64,000 bases of DNA. Origin: Acidobacteriota bacterium (GTDB lineage: Bacteria > Acidobacteriota > Vicinamibacteria > Vicinamibacterales > UBA8438). The notes below the pieces were generated by a model that did not search any database, had not been told where the DNA came from, and saw only the letters and a program-made list of their open reading frames with translations. The translations under genes were made by a program, and so were the position numbers. The stretch lies in the NCBI GenBank assembly GCA_009838525.1, contig VXRJ01000002.1, positions 19,395-83,394 on the forward strand. The letters run 5' to 3'. Shown in pieces: positions 24,864 through 33,066 of this stretch (within the stretch, counting starts at the first letter, position 1; every line of letters starts with the position of its first letter).

Positions 24864-25781
24864 GTGGCCCCCGGCGCGCCCTCCGGCTACGATCCCCGCG
24901 CCTACCCCCCGTTTGCCGTCACCGTGGACATTGCCGTCTTCACCATCCGGGACGACGCGCTGCACGTGTTGCTGATCGAGCGCGGTCAGGAGCCGTTCAA
25001 GGGAGCCCTCGCGCTACCGGGGGGTTTTGTCAAACCGGACGAGGACCTGGATGAGGCCGCGGCCCGGGAGCTGGCCGAGGAAACCGGCCTGCGCGACGGT
25101 TCCTGGCACCTGGAACAACTCGGGAGCTACGGCGCTCCGGACCGGGACCCGCGCATGCGGGTGGTCACCGTCGCCTACTGGGCGATCTGCGCCGGGCTGC
25201 CGGGGTTGCGCGCCGGTACCGATGCCGCTCTCGCGCTGCTGGTGCCGGTAGAGGAGATCGAGGTGGGCAACGCGCGCCTCGCGTTCGATCACGAACGCAT
25301 CGTCAGGGACGCCGTCGAGCGGACGCGGTCCAAGCTGGAGTACACGGCCCTGGCCGCGAAGTTCTGTCCGCCGGAGTTCACGATCGCCCAGCTTCGCCGC
25401 GTCTACGAAGCGGTCTGGAACACGCATCTCGACCCCGGCAACTTCCAGCGCAACGTTCAGGAGAGCGGGGCCTTCGAGAAGCGCGGCGGGGCGGTGTCCT
25501 CCTTCCGCTCCCGCCGCGGGCGGCGCGCGGCGCTCTGGTCGGTTCGTGAATCGGCCTTCAGCATGGCCCCGCCTTCCGCTCCCCTGGACCGGGCGCTCGC
25601 CCGGCGACGGCGACCGACGTGGCCCCAGTCACCCGTCATGTCGGGCCCTCCACCTGACCCGAGCGAGGTCGACGCGGCGCCGTCGGCCGACGAATCCGAC
25701 CCGCCGCAGGCTGCGGACGAGGCCGGCTCACCACCGCCGGGTGAGGCCGGTTCACCGCCGAAGAAGGACGACAAGACCTAG
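24864..25781 (+). CDS. nrtR: NrtR-type regulator: Nudix domain plus winged helix
   Basis: GTG 24864 is preferred because a TTG start at 24828 would place operator 2 inside the gene; the choice is uncertain. The product has about 305 residues. The Nudix box is intact ('GGFVKPDEDLDEAAARELAE', then 'ETGL'), whereas NrtR proteins often lack catalytic residues. The C-terminal winged helix ('FTIAQLRRVYEAVWN', 'LDPGNFQRNVQESGAFEKRG') is the NrtR DNA-binding part. NrtR senses ADP-ribose or NAD-pathway metabolites. A Pro/Asp/Glu-rich tail of about 80 residues is unusual. It diverges from ARPP-1. Confidence 0.8.
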   Translation: MAPGAPSGYDPRAYPPFAVTVDIAVFTIRDDALHVLLIERGQEPFKGALALPGGFVKPDEDLDEAAARELAEETGLRDGSWHLEQLGSYGAPDRDPRMRVVTVAYWAICAGLPGLRAGTDAALALLVPVEEIEVGNARLAFDHERIVRDAVERTRSKLEYTALAAKFCPPEFTIAQLRRVYEAVWNTHLDPGNFQRNVQESGAFEKRGGAVSSFRSRRGRRAALWSVRESAFSMAPPSAPLDRALARRRRPTWPQSPVMSGPPPDPSEVDAAPSADESDPPQAADEAGSPPPGEAGSPPKKDDKT

Positions 25782-25818
25782 CAGCCCAGGCTGGAATGGC
25801 TCGCGCCGGGACCGGTGG

Positions 25819-27240
25819 TCATCGGCGCGGTCGCTCGAAGGCGCCGCAACTCGCCTGCCGCTCGTTGGAGAACAGGGGAACGGCCTGCGCGTTGGCCTGC
25901 AGGAGTTCGTCGTGCTCGAAACCGTATGCGGCGTAATCGACGCAGAGGAAGTGCTCGCCGATGGGATTCCCACACGTGGCCGGCAATTGCGCCGCATCGA
26001 ACGCGTCGCTGCGCCCGCTAATGAGCTCGCCGTCCACGAAGGTGGCGACGACGTCTGCGGCGGTCGAGTCCACGAGGCCGGCATAGGGGTCGTCCGCTCG
26101 ATTCTCGAAGACCAACACGTCGGCGGCGAGTCCCGGCTCCAGCTTGCCGGTCAGTCGCTCGATGCCCAGCGCGTAGGCCGCATGCTCCGTCGCCATGCGC
26201 CAGAGATCGCGTGCCGAGAGGCTGTCGTCCCACAGCTCTCGATCGACGCCCTCGGCGCAACGAAACTCCTCGAAGAGGTTGTACGAACCCGAGTATGACC
26301 AGTCCGTACCAATCGCCACGCGAGCGTCGGCCCGCAACGCGGCCGGTATGTCCACCGTCGCGCCGTACAGCGCCAGGTTCGACCGGGGCGACCAGACGAG
26401 GGTGACGTCCAGATCCCCGAGCCGTTCGATGCTCGCCGCGTCCAGTCCGACACCGTGGACGAGCGCGTAGCGCCTCCCCGGGTTCCTCGCCACGTAGTCG
26501 AGATAGAACCGGCCTTCGAGCGCGGCCGTGCAGTTCGTTCCTTCGGCGATGTGCGGCGTGTACGGAGCGGCCGGCGGAAAGCCCCGGCCGAGAGCAGGAT
26601 CGAAAGTGGACGGTCCTTCGTACGGACAGGGCAGGCCCGCGAATGTCTCGGTAGCGACGCCGTACGGAAACGTCCGCGTGTCAGCGGGATAGACATAGGC
26701 CGGCTCATCTCGCCAACTCGCGTTCTTGAGCAACCCCGGCACGGCTCCCGAACCGGCCAACGTCGTGGTGCCCGCCAGCAGGTGGCGCAGCTCGATCCAG
26801 AACTGGTGGATCGGGTCCTCAGCCGCGGCCCACTGGAGCTCGTAGTGTTCCGCGCCGGCGTTGCCCTGCCACTCGTCGCGGTGCGAATAAGCCGGGCGCA
26901 TTCCGGAATCGGGGAATCCGCCGCTGGATCGCGGATGCTCGTGCGCGTTGATGAACCCCGGCGAGACATGCAGCGAGCCGCAGTCGATGACGGTGGCCTC
27001 GGGGGCCGACGATCGCACGTCTTCGGGTTCGCCGACGGCTGCGATCCGGCCATCGACGACCAGCACCGCTCCGCGGTCGGCTCCCTCCGCGCCCAGGAGC
27101 AGGTTCCCGACCACGATCGTCTCGCTCGATCGACCGGGGGACACGTCGCAGCGGTTCGCCGCTTCCGCGATGCTCACGGACAACGGGACGGCGAGAGCGA
27201 CGGTACTCACGACTCCCGGCAAGCCACCCCTGAACGCCAT
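25819..27240 (-). CDS. exported amidohydrolase family protein
   Basis: This 473-residue protein has a signal peptide ending 'SIAEAANR'. The amidohydrolase core shows 'GAVLVVDGRIAAVG', the metal motif 'SPGFINAHEHP', a later His in 'YALVHGVGLD', Asp in 'VAIGTDWSYSG', and the C-terminal 'LEPGLAADVLVFE'. It resembles the atrazine chlorohydrolase/cytosine deaminase branch. It would hydrolyse amide, amidine or related bonds; the substrate is unknown. It is divergent from the Tat-exported aminotransferase-like gene 134 bases away. Confidence 0.85.
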   Translation of the reverse strand: MAFRGGLPGVVSTVALAVPLSVSIAEAANRCDVSPGRSSETIVVGNLLLGAEGADRGAVLVVDGRIAAVGEPEDVRSSAPEATVIDCGSLHVSPGFINAHEHPRSSGGFPDSGMRPAYSHRDEWQGNAGAEHYELQWAAAEDPIHQFWIELRHLLAGTTTLAGSGAVPGLLKNASWRDEPAYVYPADTRTFPYGVATETFAGLPCPYEGPSTFDPALGRGFPPAAPYTPHIAEGTNCTAALEGRFYLDYVARNPGRRYALVHGVGLDAASIERLGDLDVTLVWSPRSNLALYGATVDIPAALRADARVAIGTDWSYSGSYNLFEEFRCAEGVDRELWDDSLSARDLWRMATEHAAYALGIERLTGKLEPGLAADVLVFENRADDPYAGLVDSTAADVVATFVDGELISGRSDAFDAAQLPATCGNPIGEHFLCVDYAAYGFEHDELLQANAQAVPLFSNERQASCGAFERPRR

Positions 27241-27374
27241 GGTGTTCGATGATAGCGATCAGACGATCGTCACGTGCACTTGTCCGTGCAAGCCAGTCGC
27301 GGGCGCGCCGGGGAGTTGACTCTGCCATCAGTGGAGCTATGCTCTCAGCGAGGCTATACGACGGGAGTTCACAC

Positions 27375-28718
27375 ATGTCGAAGCTCACTCGGCTCAACCG
27401 GCGCGCCTTTCTGCGTAGCACCGGCTTGACGGCGGTCGCGGGCGCCGTCGGCACAACGGTCCCCTTGGCGGCGGCAGCCGGCGGTGCGGTTCGCCAGCCG
27501 GGCGGCCGCTACGACTTCGACACCGTCTACGACCGCATCGGGACCGACTCGTCGAAGTGGGATGCCCAGATCGCCCGTTACGGCCGCGACAAGATCGAGG
27601 TCGGCATGGGCACCGCCGATCAGGACTTCCCGATCGCGCCGCCGATCACCCAGGCGCTTCGTGACCGCGTTGCGCACGAGAACTACGGCTACCTGACGAT
27701 TCCGGACTCCTACAAGGAGTCGATCGTCAACTGGAACCAGCGGCGCTACGGGCTCGCCATCGACCCCGACACGATCCGGCACGCCGCCGGCGTCCACCCC
27801 GGCATCATCAGCACCCTGCGCGCCTTCTGCCCGCCCGGCAGCAAGGTGCTCATGCAGACGCCGGGCTACAACGGCTTCTACACCGACATCCGGGTCGTCG
27901 GCTGCGTCGCCGAGGAGAGCCCGCTGCGGCTCGTGAACGGCCGGTACGAGATGGATTTCGAGGATCTGGAGCGCCGCATCGACCACGACACGCACGCGTT
28001 CATCCTGTGCAACCCGCACAACCCCACCGGCAACGTCTGGTCACGGAGCGACCTGATGACCCTCGGCGAGATTTGCATGCGCCGGCGCGTCGTGGTGCTC
28101 GCTGACGAGATCCACTGCGACTTCGTCACGAAGGGCCAAACCTACACGCCGTTCGCCATGTTGGACGACGAGGCCGTCGTCCGCAACAGCGTCACCTACA
28201 AGTCGGTGAGCAAGTCCTTCAACCTGTCCATGCTGAAGTGCGCGTACCAGTTCTCGACCAACCCCGACTATCTGGAGCGGATCGAGGGGGTGGGGCAGCA
28301 CCGGCAGGCGATGAACACCCTGGGGATCGTCGCGGCCGAGGCGGCCTACAACGAATGCGAGGACTGGCTCGATCAGCTCCTGGAGTACATCGACGGCACG
28401 CACGACTTCGTCGAGTCGTACGTCCGCTCGAACGTGCCGGGTGTGGAGACCGTCAAGCCGGAGGGCACGTATCTCGCCTGGCTCGACACGAGCGCGGCCA
28501 TGGACGCGGCCGGCATGCAGCAGGCGGCGGATGAGGCGGAGGAGGACCTGACTCCGGAGCAGGCGTTCCAGCGCTACCTGGTGGACCACGCGCACATCCA
28601 CCTGAACCCGGGGTCGTCCTACGGGCTGGGCAGCGACGGCCGCATGCGGATGAACATCGCCACGTCGCGCCAACTCGTCGAGCGGGCGCTCGGCAACATG
28701 GCGCGGGCTCTGGCCTGA
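27375..28718 (+). CDS. Tat-exported MalY/PatB-like PLP enzyme
   Basis: ATG 27375 (GGGAG upstream) gives 447 residues. A twin-arginine signal 'LNRRAFLRSTGLTAVAGAV' starts the protein. The fold-type I PLP core follows: 'AFILCNPHNPTGNVWSRSDL', 'VVVLADEIHCDFV' with the PLP-contacting Asp, and Schiff-base Lys in 'YKSVSKSFNLS'. The closest pattern is MalY/PatB, the C-S lyases that release thiols from cysteine conjugates. PLP enzymes are usually cytoplasmic; Tat export would carry the folded, cofactor-loaded enzyme to the periplasm. Confidence 0.85.
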   Translation: MSKLTRLNRRAFLRSTGLTAVAGAVGTTVPLAAAAGGAVRQPGGRYDFDTVYDRIGTDSSKWDAQIARYGRDKIEVGMGTADQDFPIAPPITQALRDRVAHENYGYLTIPDSYKESIVNWNQRRYGLAIDPDTIRHAAGVHPGIISTLRAFCPPGSKVLMQTPGYNGFYTDIRVVGCVAEESPLRLVNGRYEMDFEDLERRIDHDTHAFILCNPHNPTGNVWSRSDLMTLGEICMRRRVVVLADEIHCDFVTKGQTYTPFAMLDDEAVVRNSVTYKSVSKSFNLSMLKCAYQFSTNPDYLERIEGVGQHRQAMNTLGIVAAEAAYNECEDWLDQLLEYIDGTHDFVESYVRSNVPGVETVKPEGTYLAWLDTSAAMDAAGMQQAADEAEEDLTPEQAFQRYLVDHAHIHLNPGSSYGLGSDGRMRMNIATSRQLVERALGNMARALA

Positions 28719-28772
28719 AGCGAAACTGCGCGCCGGGCCGTTTTCGGAACTTGGGGCGTGTACGAGCGCCGT

Positions 28773-29096
28773 CTACGAGTGATCGTCCAGCGCCGCTATG
28801 CCTGTTAGTGCCACCGGAGGCCGGTCCGGGAACTCCACGACGAGACTCAACTTGCCGCCCATCGCCTCGACGTAGCTGCTGAGCGTGGAGAGCAGCAGGT
28901 CACTACGCTGTTCGAGGCGGGAGACGTTTTCCTGATTGATGCGGAGCTTCTCGGCGACGCGCACTTGTGTCTGCTTTCTGGCCCTGCGCAGGTCTCGTAG
29001 CGACATCTCTTCGGCGATTAGTGCCTTGGCACGGTCCTCCACGCGCTTCCGGCGTGCTGGTGGCAACCGGTCGATCCGCTCCGTCAACGTGCTCAT
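28773..29096 (-). CDS. XRE-family antitoxin-like protein (HigA type)
   Basis: ATG 29096 follows GAGGAGG and gives 107 residues. The N-terminus is a helical tail ('LTERIDRLPPARRKRVEDRA'). The centre is an XRE helix-turn-helix ('KQTQVRVAEKLRINQENVSR', 'LEQRSDLLLSTLSSYVEAMG'), and the tail 'GKLSLVVEFPDRPPV' is usual for HigA2-like antitoxins. The start codon overlaps the stop of a short toxin-like remnant (ATGA), so this looks like an antitoxin that has outlived its toxin. Confidence 0.8.
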   Translation of the reverse strand: MSTLTERIDRLPPARRKRVEDRAKALIAEEMSLRDLRRARKQTQVRVAEKLRINQENVSRLEQRSDLLLSTLSSYVEAMGGKLSLVVEFPDRPPVALTGIAALDDHS

Positions 29097-29152
29097 TTCC
29101 GCCTCCTCTCGTCCTTCAATCGATCGAGGTGCTGATCGAGGATGGAAGACGA
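29093..29152 (-). pseudogene. 3' remnant of a HigB-like toxin gene
   Basis: In the frame whose TGA overlaps the antitoxin ATG, about 19 codons read 'SSSILDQHLDRLKDERRRK'. This resembles the Lys/Arg-rich end of HigB toxins and sits where the toxin should be. An in-frame TAA lies nine codons further upstream and no start is present. The assignment rests on position and a short match. Confidence 0.35.
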
Positions 29153-29171
29153 CGGCCCAAGCCACCAACAG

Positions 29172-29200
29172 ATTATGATTTAAAAGGCATATGACTACAA
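29172..29200 (-). promoter_or_regulatory. sigma-70-like promoter for the XRE antitoxin gene
   Basis: On the minus strand TTGTAG (29200-29195) and CATAAT (29177-29172) are separated by 17 bases in an AT-rich pocket. The -10 element is about 75 bases from ATG 29096. Confidence 0.45.
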
Positions 29201-29270
29201 GAGCAATTTTTTGGGCGCGCCGGATCAAGGGGCAGTCAGCCAGTTGCCGCTGAACGGATACAATGTTTCG

Positions 29271-29474
29271 ATGGTTCGCCCCAGGGATTTCAAGAGAGAT
29301 GACGTCGCGCGACGTCGAGCGCCAAAGACGATTCCGTATTCCTTCGGCTTTCGTCCGGGGGTCGATCTCGACAAGCTGAATCAACTCGCAGACGAGTTGG
29401 AAGCTGAGGCTAGCGCGGAATCTCTCAGTCGGTCAGTTGAATCATGCCGTGCGCCCGGCCGAACCAGTAGCTGA
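29271..29474 (+). CDS. small antitoxin-like protein, probably 3' truncated
   Basis: ATG 29271 opens a 67-residue frame reading 'MVRPRDFKRDDVARRRAPKT', 'IPYSFGFRPGVDLDKLNQLA', 'DELEAEA'. After that the sequence becomes Ser/Arg-rich and runs antisense into the end of the M23 peptidase gene (50 bases of overlap). The first 47 residues look like a real small regulatory or antitoxin protein; the last 20 look like read-through after a truncation. No toxin follows. I do not recognise the family with certainty. Confidence 0.4.
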   Translation: MVRPRDFKRDDVARRRAPKTIPYSFGFRPGVDLDKLNQLADELEAEASAESLSRSVESCRAPGRTSS

Positions 29475-31623
29475 GCAGGTAGTCGAGGCCGTTCGTCTCG
29501 AAGGGCGCTGCCGTGAGCCGGTCGCCACCCCGGTGATACGGGTTGTGGACGAGGAAGCTCCAGGTTCTGCCGCGCTGCGCGATCGGCAGAGGTCCCTCGC
29601 CCTCCTGGGGTAGCACCGGGGCCGGCGTGAACGAGAACCCGAAGCGGCGCGAGTAGGCCGCGATGGTGTCGGGGTTCCACTTCATGTCGAGGGGGACTCC
29701 GCGCAGCGTGTCGAGCGCCGCCGCGTCGTACGATTCGTCGCCGGTCCAGTGCCGGTGCAGAAACGTGGCCAGGGGATTCGCCTCGACGTCGATGCCTGGG
29801 TGGGCGCCGCCGTGGAACCAGCGGTCCGCCGCCCGCTCGTAGTGCACGCGGATGGCGGGATCCTGCTCGAGTTCCAGCAGCGGGTAGAGGGCGATGGCAA
29901 TCAGCACGTCGTCCGAGTGGTTCGCCTCGCGCGGCGGTCGATCGCGTCTCGCCCCCTCGCCGATGCGGGCGTACCCCAGGTCGAGCAGCCGCTCGTACTC
30001 CTGCGTGAAACGCGGCAAACCGGTCAGGGCCTCGGCCACCTTCACCATCTGCAGCATCAGCAGCGCGTTCATGGGCTCTTCGTCGGCGACGTAGGTCGGG
30101 TGATAGCGCCCCCACCGGGTTGGCTGGCCGTCGTAGCCGATGATCCGCAGGTCGTTGGCGACGACCGCGTCCACTACCGCGGCGGCCGTGGCGCCGAGCG
30201 CCGCCCGCTCGGCGTCGTCCGCGAGATGGGCGCCGTAGACGTAAAGGCCGAACATCATGGCGTCGACCTGATCGGAGCTGACGTTGCCGCGCCAGCGCCG
30301 GCCGCCGTCGGCCGTCACCCGCCAGGTCCCGTCGTCGAGCCACGGCTCGTCGACGGGCGCCGACGCCCGCGCGAGGAGGCCGGGACGACCGGTAACCGCC
30401 ACCAGATGGCGAAGGGCAGAGGCGGCCGCGCGCGCCCGCTCGGCTGCCTCCGGATCGCCGTTGGCGAGGAAGCGCCACGTCTGGGTCGCACAGTACAGGC
30501 CGGTCATGTAGGCCGTGTCGGACATGTTGTAGGTCACGTGCGGCTGATCGGTGGTGGGCAGCCGTCGCCTCACGCGCACCTGGCCGTCCGCGGCCAGGAA
30601 CCGCTCGGCGAGGTCGACGTCGAAGAGCCGGGCCTTCGCGGCCAGCGTCAGGTCGTCGCTCGCATGCACATGAACGACGCGCGCGCCGTTATACAGGCCG
30701 TCGCGGAACCCCCCCTCGGGCATGCCGCGGGCGACGAGGCGCCCTTCGTGGCGATAGCCGTGGAAGTGGAACGGGATGCCTTCTCCGAAGTAGGGGCGGG
30801 GCGCGTCCTGCAGGTGCAGGTGGACGTGCGGCTCGCTGCTGTTGCCGGAGTTGCCGACGCGCCCGAGCAACTGGCCGGCGGCGACCTGCTCGCCGGCCGA
30901 CACGGCGACGGACCCGGGCTGCAGGTGGCCGACGAAGAGATACTCGTTCGGCGCCACCTCGATGCCGACGTGGTTGCCGAGGCCGGCCAGCCCCCAGCGC
31001 TCGTCGCCTATCTGCACCTCGGGCTCGCCGTCGTGCGATGCGAAGACGACTCCGGGGGCGGGCGCGTAGACCGGCAGCCCGTAGGCGTAGTAGTCGTCGA
31101 GGGCTGCGCCGTCGGCCGCGAAGGTGCTTCCGTCCCGCGTCACCACCAGGTCGTAGGCCCAGCGCTGGTCGGGGAGATAGACGTGGTAGTTGACGTCGGA
31201 GGTCGCGCCCCCCCAGGCGACCGTCAACGGCTCGTCAAGCGGGAGGCGGAACGTCACGTCGCTCGGCCGCTCGTCGTACGACGATGGATACGGGTCGTAC
31301 ACCGGCAGCGTGAAGATGACGGCGAACAGGCCGGCGTAGGCGAGCAGTTGCCAGACGTTTGCGCCGTGCTTCCAGCGGTAGGCGGAGCGGAGCGAAAGGA
31401 CGAGCAGGATGGCGGTCGTCAGCGCGAGGACGATCGGCCCCGCGTACCAGAGCCAGAGCGCGAGATGTCCCGGCCGGGCCCAGAGCGTCACCATCAGGAG
31501 CACGTGCGCGACGAGCACGGCGGGCACGACGCGCACCCAGCCGTCGACCGCCCGCCGCTCGGCCGGATCGGGCCGCGGCAGCGGACGCAACGGACGCCGG
31601 CGTTGATACTGGCGATCGGGCAT
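29425..31623 (-). CDS. M23-like peptidase fused to a large helical C-terminal domain
   Basis: ATG 31623 gives 732 residues. Three transmembrane segments lie near residues 32-49, 56-76 and 91-107. An M23/LytM-like domain spans about 135-275 ('GLPVYAPAPGVVFASHDG', 'LGNHVGIEVAPNEYLFVGHL', 'GNSGNSSEPHVHLHLQD'). The usual first metal-binding His is Arg154 in 'QRWAYDLV', so catalysis is in doubt. Residues about 330-730 are a helical region suggestive of an alpha/alpha toroid ('EEPMNALLMLQMVKVAEALT', 'NHSDDVLIAIALYPLLELE'), of unknown role. It may remodel or sense envelope polymers. Confidence 0.75.
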   Translation of the reverse strand: MPDRQYQRRRPLRPLPRPDPAERRAVDGWVRVVPAVLVAHVLLMVTLWARPGHLALWLWYAGPIVLALTTAILLVLSLRSAYRWKHGANVWQLLAYAGLFAVIFTLPVYDPYPSSYDERPSDVTFRLPLDEPLTVAWGGATSDVNYHVYLPDQRWAYDLVVTRDGSTFAADGAALDDYYAYGLPVYAPAPGVVFASHDGEPEVQIGDERWGLAGLGNHVGIEVAPNEYLFVGHLQPGSVAVSAGEQVAAGQLLGRVGNSGNSSEPHVHLHLQDAPRPYFGEGIPFHFHGYRHEGRLVARGMPEGGFRDGLYNGARVVHVHASDDLTLAAKARLFDVDLAERFLAADGQVRVRRRLPTTDQPHVTYNMSDTAYMTGLYCATQTWRFLANGDPEAAERARAAASALRHLVAVTGRPGLLARASAPVDEPWLDDGTWRVTADGGRRWRGNVSSDQVDAMMFGLYVYGAHLADDAERAALGATAAAVVDAVVANDLRIIGYDGQPTRWGRYHPTYVADEEPMNALLMLQMVKVAEALTGLPRFTQEYERLLDLGYARIGEGARRDRPPREANHSDDVLIAIALYPLLELEQDPAIRVHYERAADRWFHGGAHPGIDVEANPLATFLHRHWTGDESYDAAALDTLRGVPLDMKWNPDTIAAYSRRFGFSFTPAPVLPQEGEGPLPIAQRGRTWSFLVHNPYHRGGDRLTAAPFETNGLDYLLSYWFGRAHGMIQLTD

Positions 31624-31773
31624 TCCGGTTCCCTGCGCCCCTATGGTAAGTCGTGCGGAATGCCCCTGCGAGCAGCCCGGTGAAGCCGCTCTCCACGCGA
31701 GCGGCGGCGCCGCCACGACCTGCTAGGATGAAGCCTTCGGCGGTGATCCAACGCGATCCAGGGGAGGAACACG

Positions 31774-32700
31774 ATGAAACGCACCATCGTTCTCGCCGTC
31801 GTCATGGGTGTCGGCGCGCTCTCGCTCGCGGCCGTGGCCGCGCAGGACGAGCCGATGGTCATCGAGGTCGAGCAGCTCGAGGACAACCTCTACGTTCTGC
31901 GGGGGCAAGGAGGCGGTGGGAACACGGCCGTCTTCATCACGTCTGGCGGTGTCGTGGTCGTCGACAGCAAGAACCCCGGCTGGGGGCCCTCGATTCTCGA
32001 GGCGATCGGTGAGCTGACGGACAATCCGGTGACCACCCTCATCAACACCCACAGCCATCACGATCACGTGAGCGGCAACGTCGCGTTTCCCGCCAACGTC
32101 GACATCGTGACACACGACGTGACGGCGGCGAACATGGCGGTGATGCGGGCCTACAGCGGCCGGACGGAGCCGCCCGCGAACGTCTTCGCGGATTCCATGG
32201 GCCGCGGGTTGCCGACGATGACCTTCTCGGAGCGGATGTCGCTCGGCACCGGAGACGACCGGGTCGATCTCTACCACTTCGGGCGCGGGCACACCGGCGG
32301 CGACGCCTGGATCGTCTTCCCGGCGCTGCGGACGCTCCATTCCGGCGACATCTTCCCGGGCAAGAACCTCCCCTTCCTCGACGCGAACAACGGCGGGAGC
32401 GGCGTCGCCATCGCGGACACGCTGCAGAAGGCACACGACAACATCCGCGGCGTCGACACCATCATTACCGGCCACAGCACGCAGATGACCTGGGCGGACC
32501 TGCACGAGTACGCCGCGTTCAACCGGGACTTCCTGGCGGCCGTGCGTGCCGGCCATGACGCCGGCCAATCCGTGGAGCAGATCGCGAACGCGTGGACGAT
32601 GCCGGCTGCCTACGAGGGCTACCGGGCGCCGCAGCCTGCCGGGCTCGGAAACAGCATTCAGGTCATCGTTGACGAGCTTGAGGGGCACGGCGCGCCGTAG
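31774..32700 (+). CDS. exported MBL-fold metallo-hydrolase
   Basis: This 308-residue protein follows GGGGAGGAAC and has a signal peptide ending 'AVAAQD'. The metallo-beta-lactamase fold is marked by 'LINTHSHHDHVSGNVAF' (HxHxDH), 'FGRGHTGGDAWIVFPAL', 'HSGDIFPGKN' and a final 'ITGHSTQMTWADL'. It belongs to the broad periplasmic MBL group that includes quinoprotein relay-like proteins. Substrate is unknown and antibiotic hydrolysis cannot be inferred. Confidence 0.88.
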   Translation: MKRTIVLAVVMGVGALSLAAVAAQDEPMVIEVEQLEDNLYVLRGQGGGGNTAVFITSGGVVVVDSKNPGWGPSILEAIGELTDNPVTTLINTHSHHDHVSGNVAFPANVDIVTHDVTAANMAVMRAYSGRTEPPANVFADSMGRGLPTMTFSERMSLGTGDDRVDLYHFGRGHTGGDAWIVFPALRTLHSGDIFPGKNLPFLDANNGGSGVAIADTLQKAHDNIRGVDTIITGHSTQMTWADLHEYAAFNRDFLAAVRAGHDAGQSVEQIANAWTMPAAYEGYRAPQPAGLGNSIQVIVDELEGHGAP

Positions 32701-32708
32701 CCGCCCAA

Positions 32709-32725
32709 CATAAGCCGCTTATGAT
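32709..32725 (+). promoter_or_regulatory. palindrome overlapping the -10 of the toxin-like pair
   Basis: CATAAG-CCG-CTTATG (32709-32723) is a perfect palindrome and overlaps a TATGAT -10 element (32720-32725), which ends 11 bases before the GTG start at 32737. A repressor bound here would block transcription, as expected for an autoregulated toxin-antitoxin pair. Confidence 0.55.
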
Positions 32726-32736
32726 AGGCTGCGATC

Positions 32737-33054
32737 GTGGGCGCACCGCCGTCGGTTAGGGCGTACTTTTCCCGGATCGGCAGGAAGGGCGGGGCCCGAA
32801 GTCGCCGCAAGCTGTCTCGCGCCCAGGCACGGAACATGGTTCGCATCCGCGAGGCGCGACGGGCACTCAGGGAGTTTCACGCCCAGTGCTTCTGGTACTT
32901 GCGCCTTGACATGGCGGTGACCCTCGACGACCTCCCGGAGATAATCCGCGGACTGCGACGGAACGGCGGCCGGAGGGGATTCCTCGTCGCGGCGCGGCTG
33001 GCCGCACACGGCGATACTCCTCGTGACGCCGAAACCGGCTCGTCACGTGGTTAA
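32737..33054 (+). CDS. small basic partner protein of a nucleotidyltransferase pair
   Basis: GTG 32737 encodes 105 residues starting 'PSVRAYFSRIGRKGGARSRR', then 'KLSRAQARNMVRIREARRAL' and 'REFHAQCFWYLRLDMAVTLD'. The N-terminal half is strongly basic and helical. I recognise the pattern as a conserved protein found directly before AbiEii-like nucleotidyltransferases. It has no known domain name to me. Its position (12 bases before the enzyme gene, behind a palindromic promoter) suggests an antitoxin or DNA-binding role. Confidence 0.6.
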   Translation: MGAPPSVRAYFSRIGRKGGARSRRKLSRAQARNMVRIREARRALREFHAQCFWYLRLDMAVTLDDLPEIIRGLRRNGGRRGFLVAARLAAHGDTPRDAETGSSRG

Positions 33055-33066
33055 CGGGCAGCGCCC

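Noticed and set aside
29749..31683. 644-codon open frame antisense to the M23-like gene
   Set aside because: It is Val/Arg/Gly/Asp-rich with no domain pattern and mirrors the third-position GC of the real gene.
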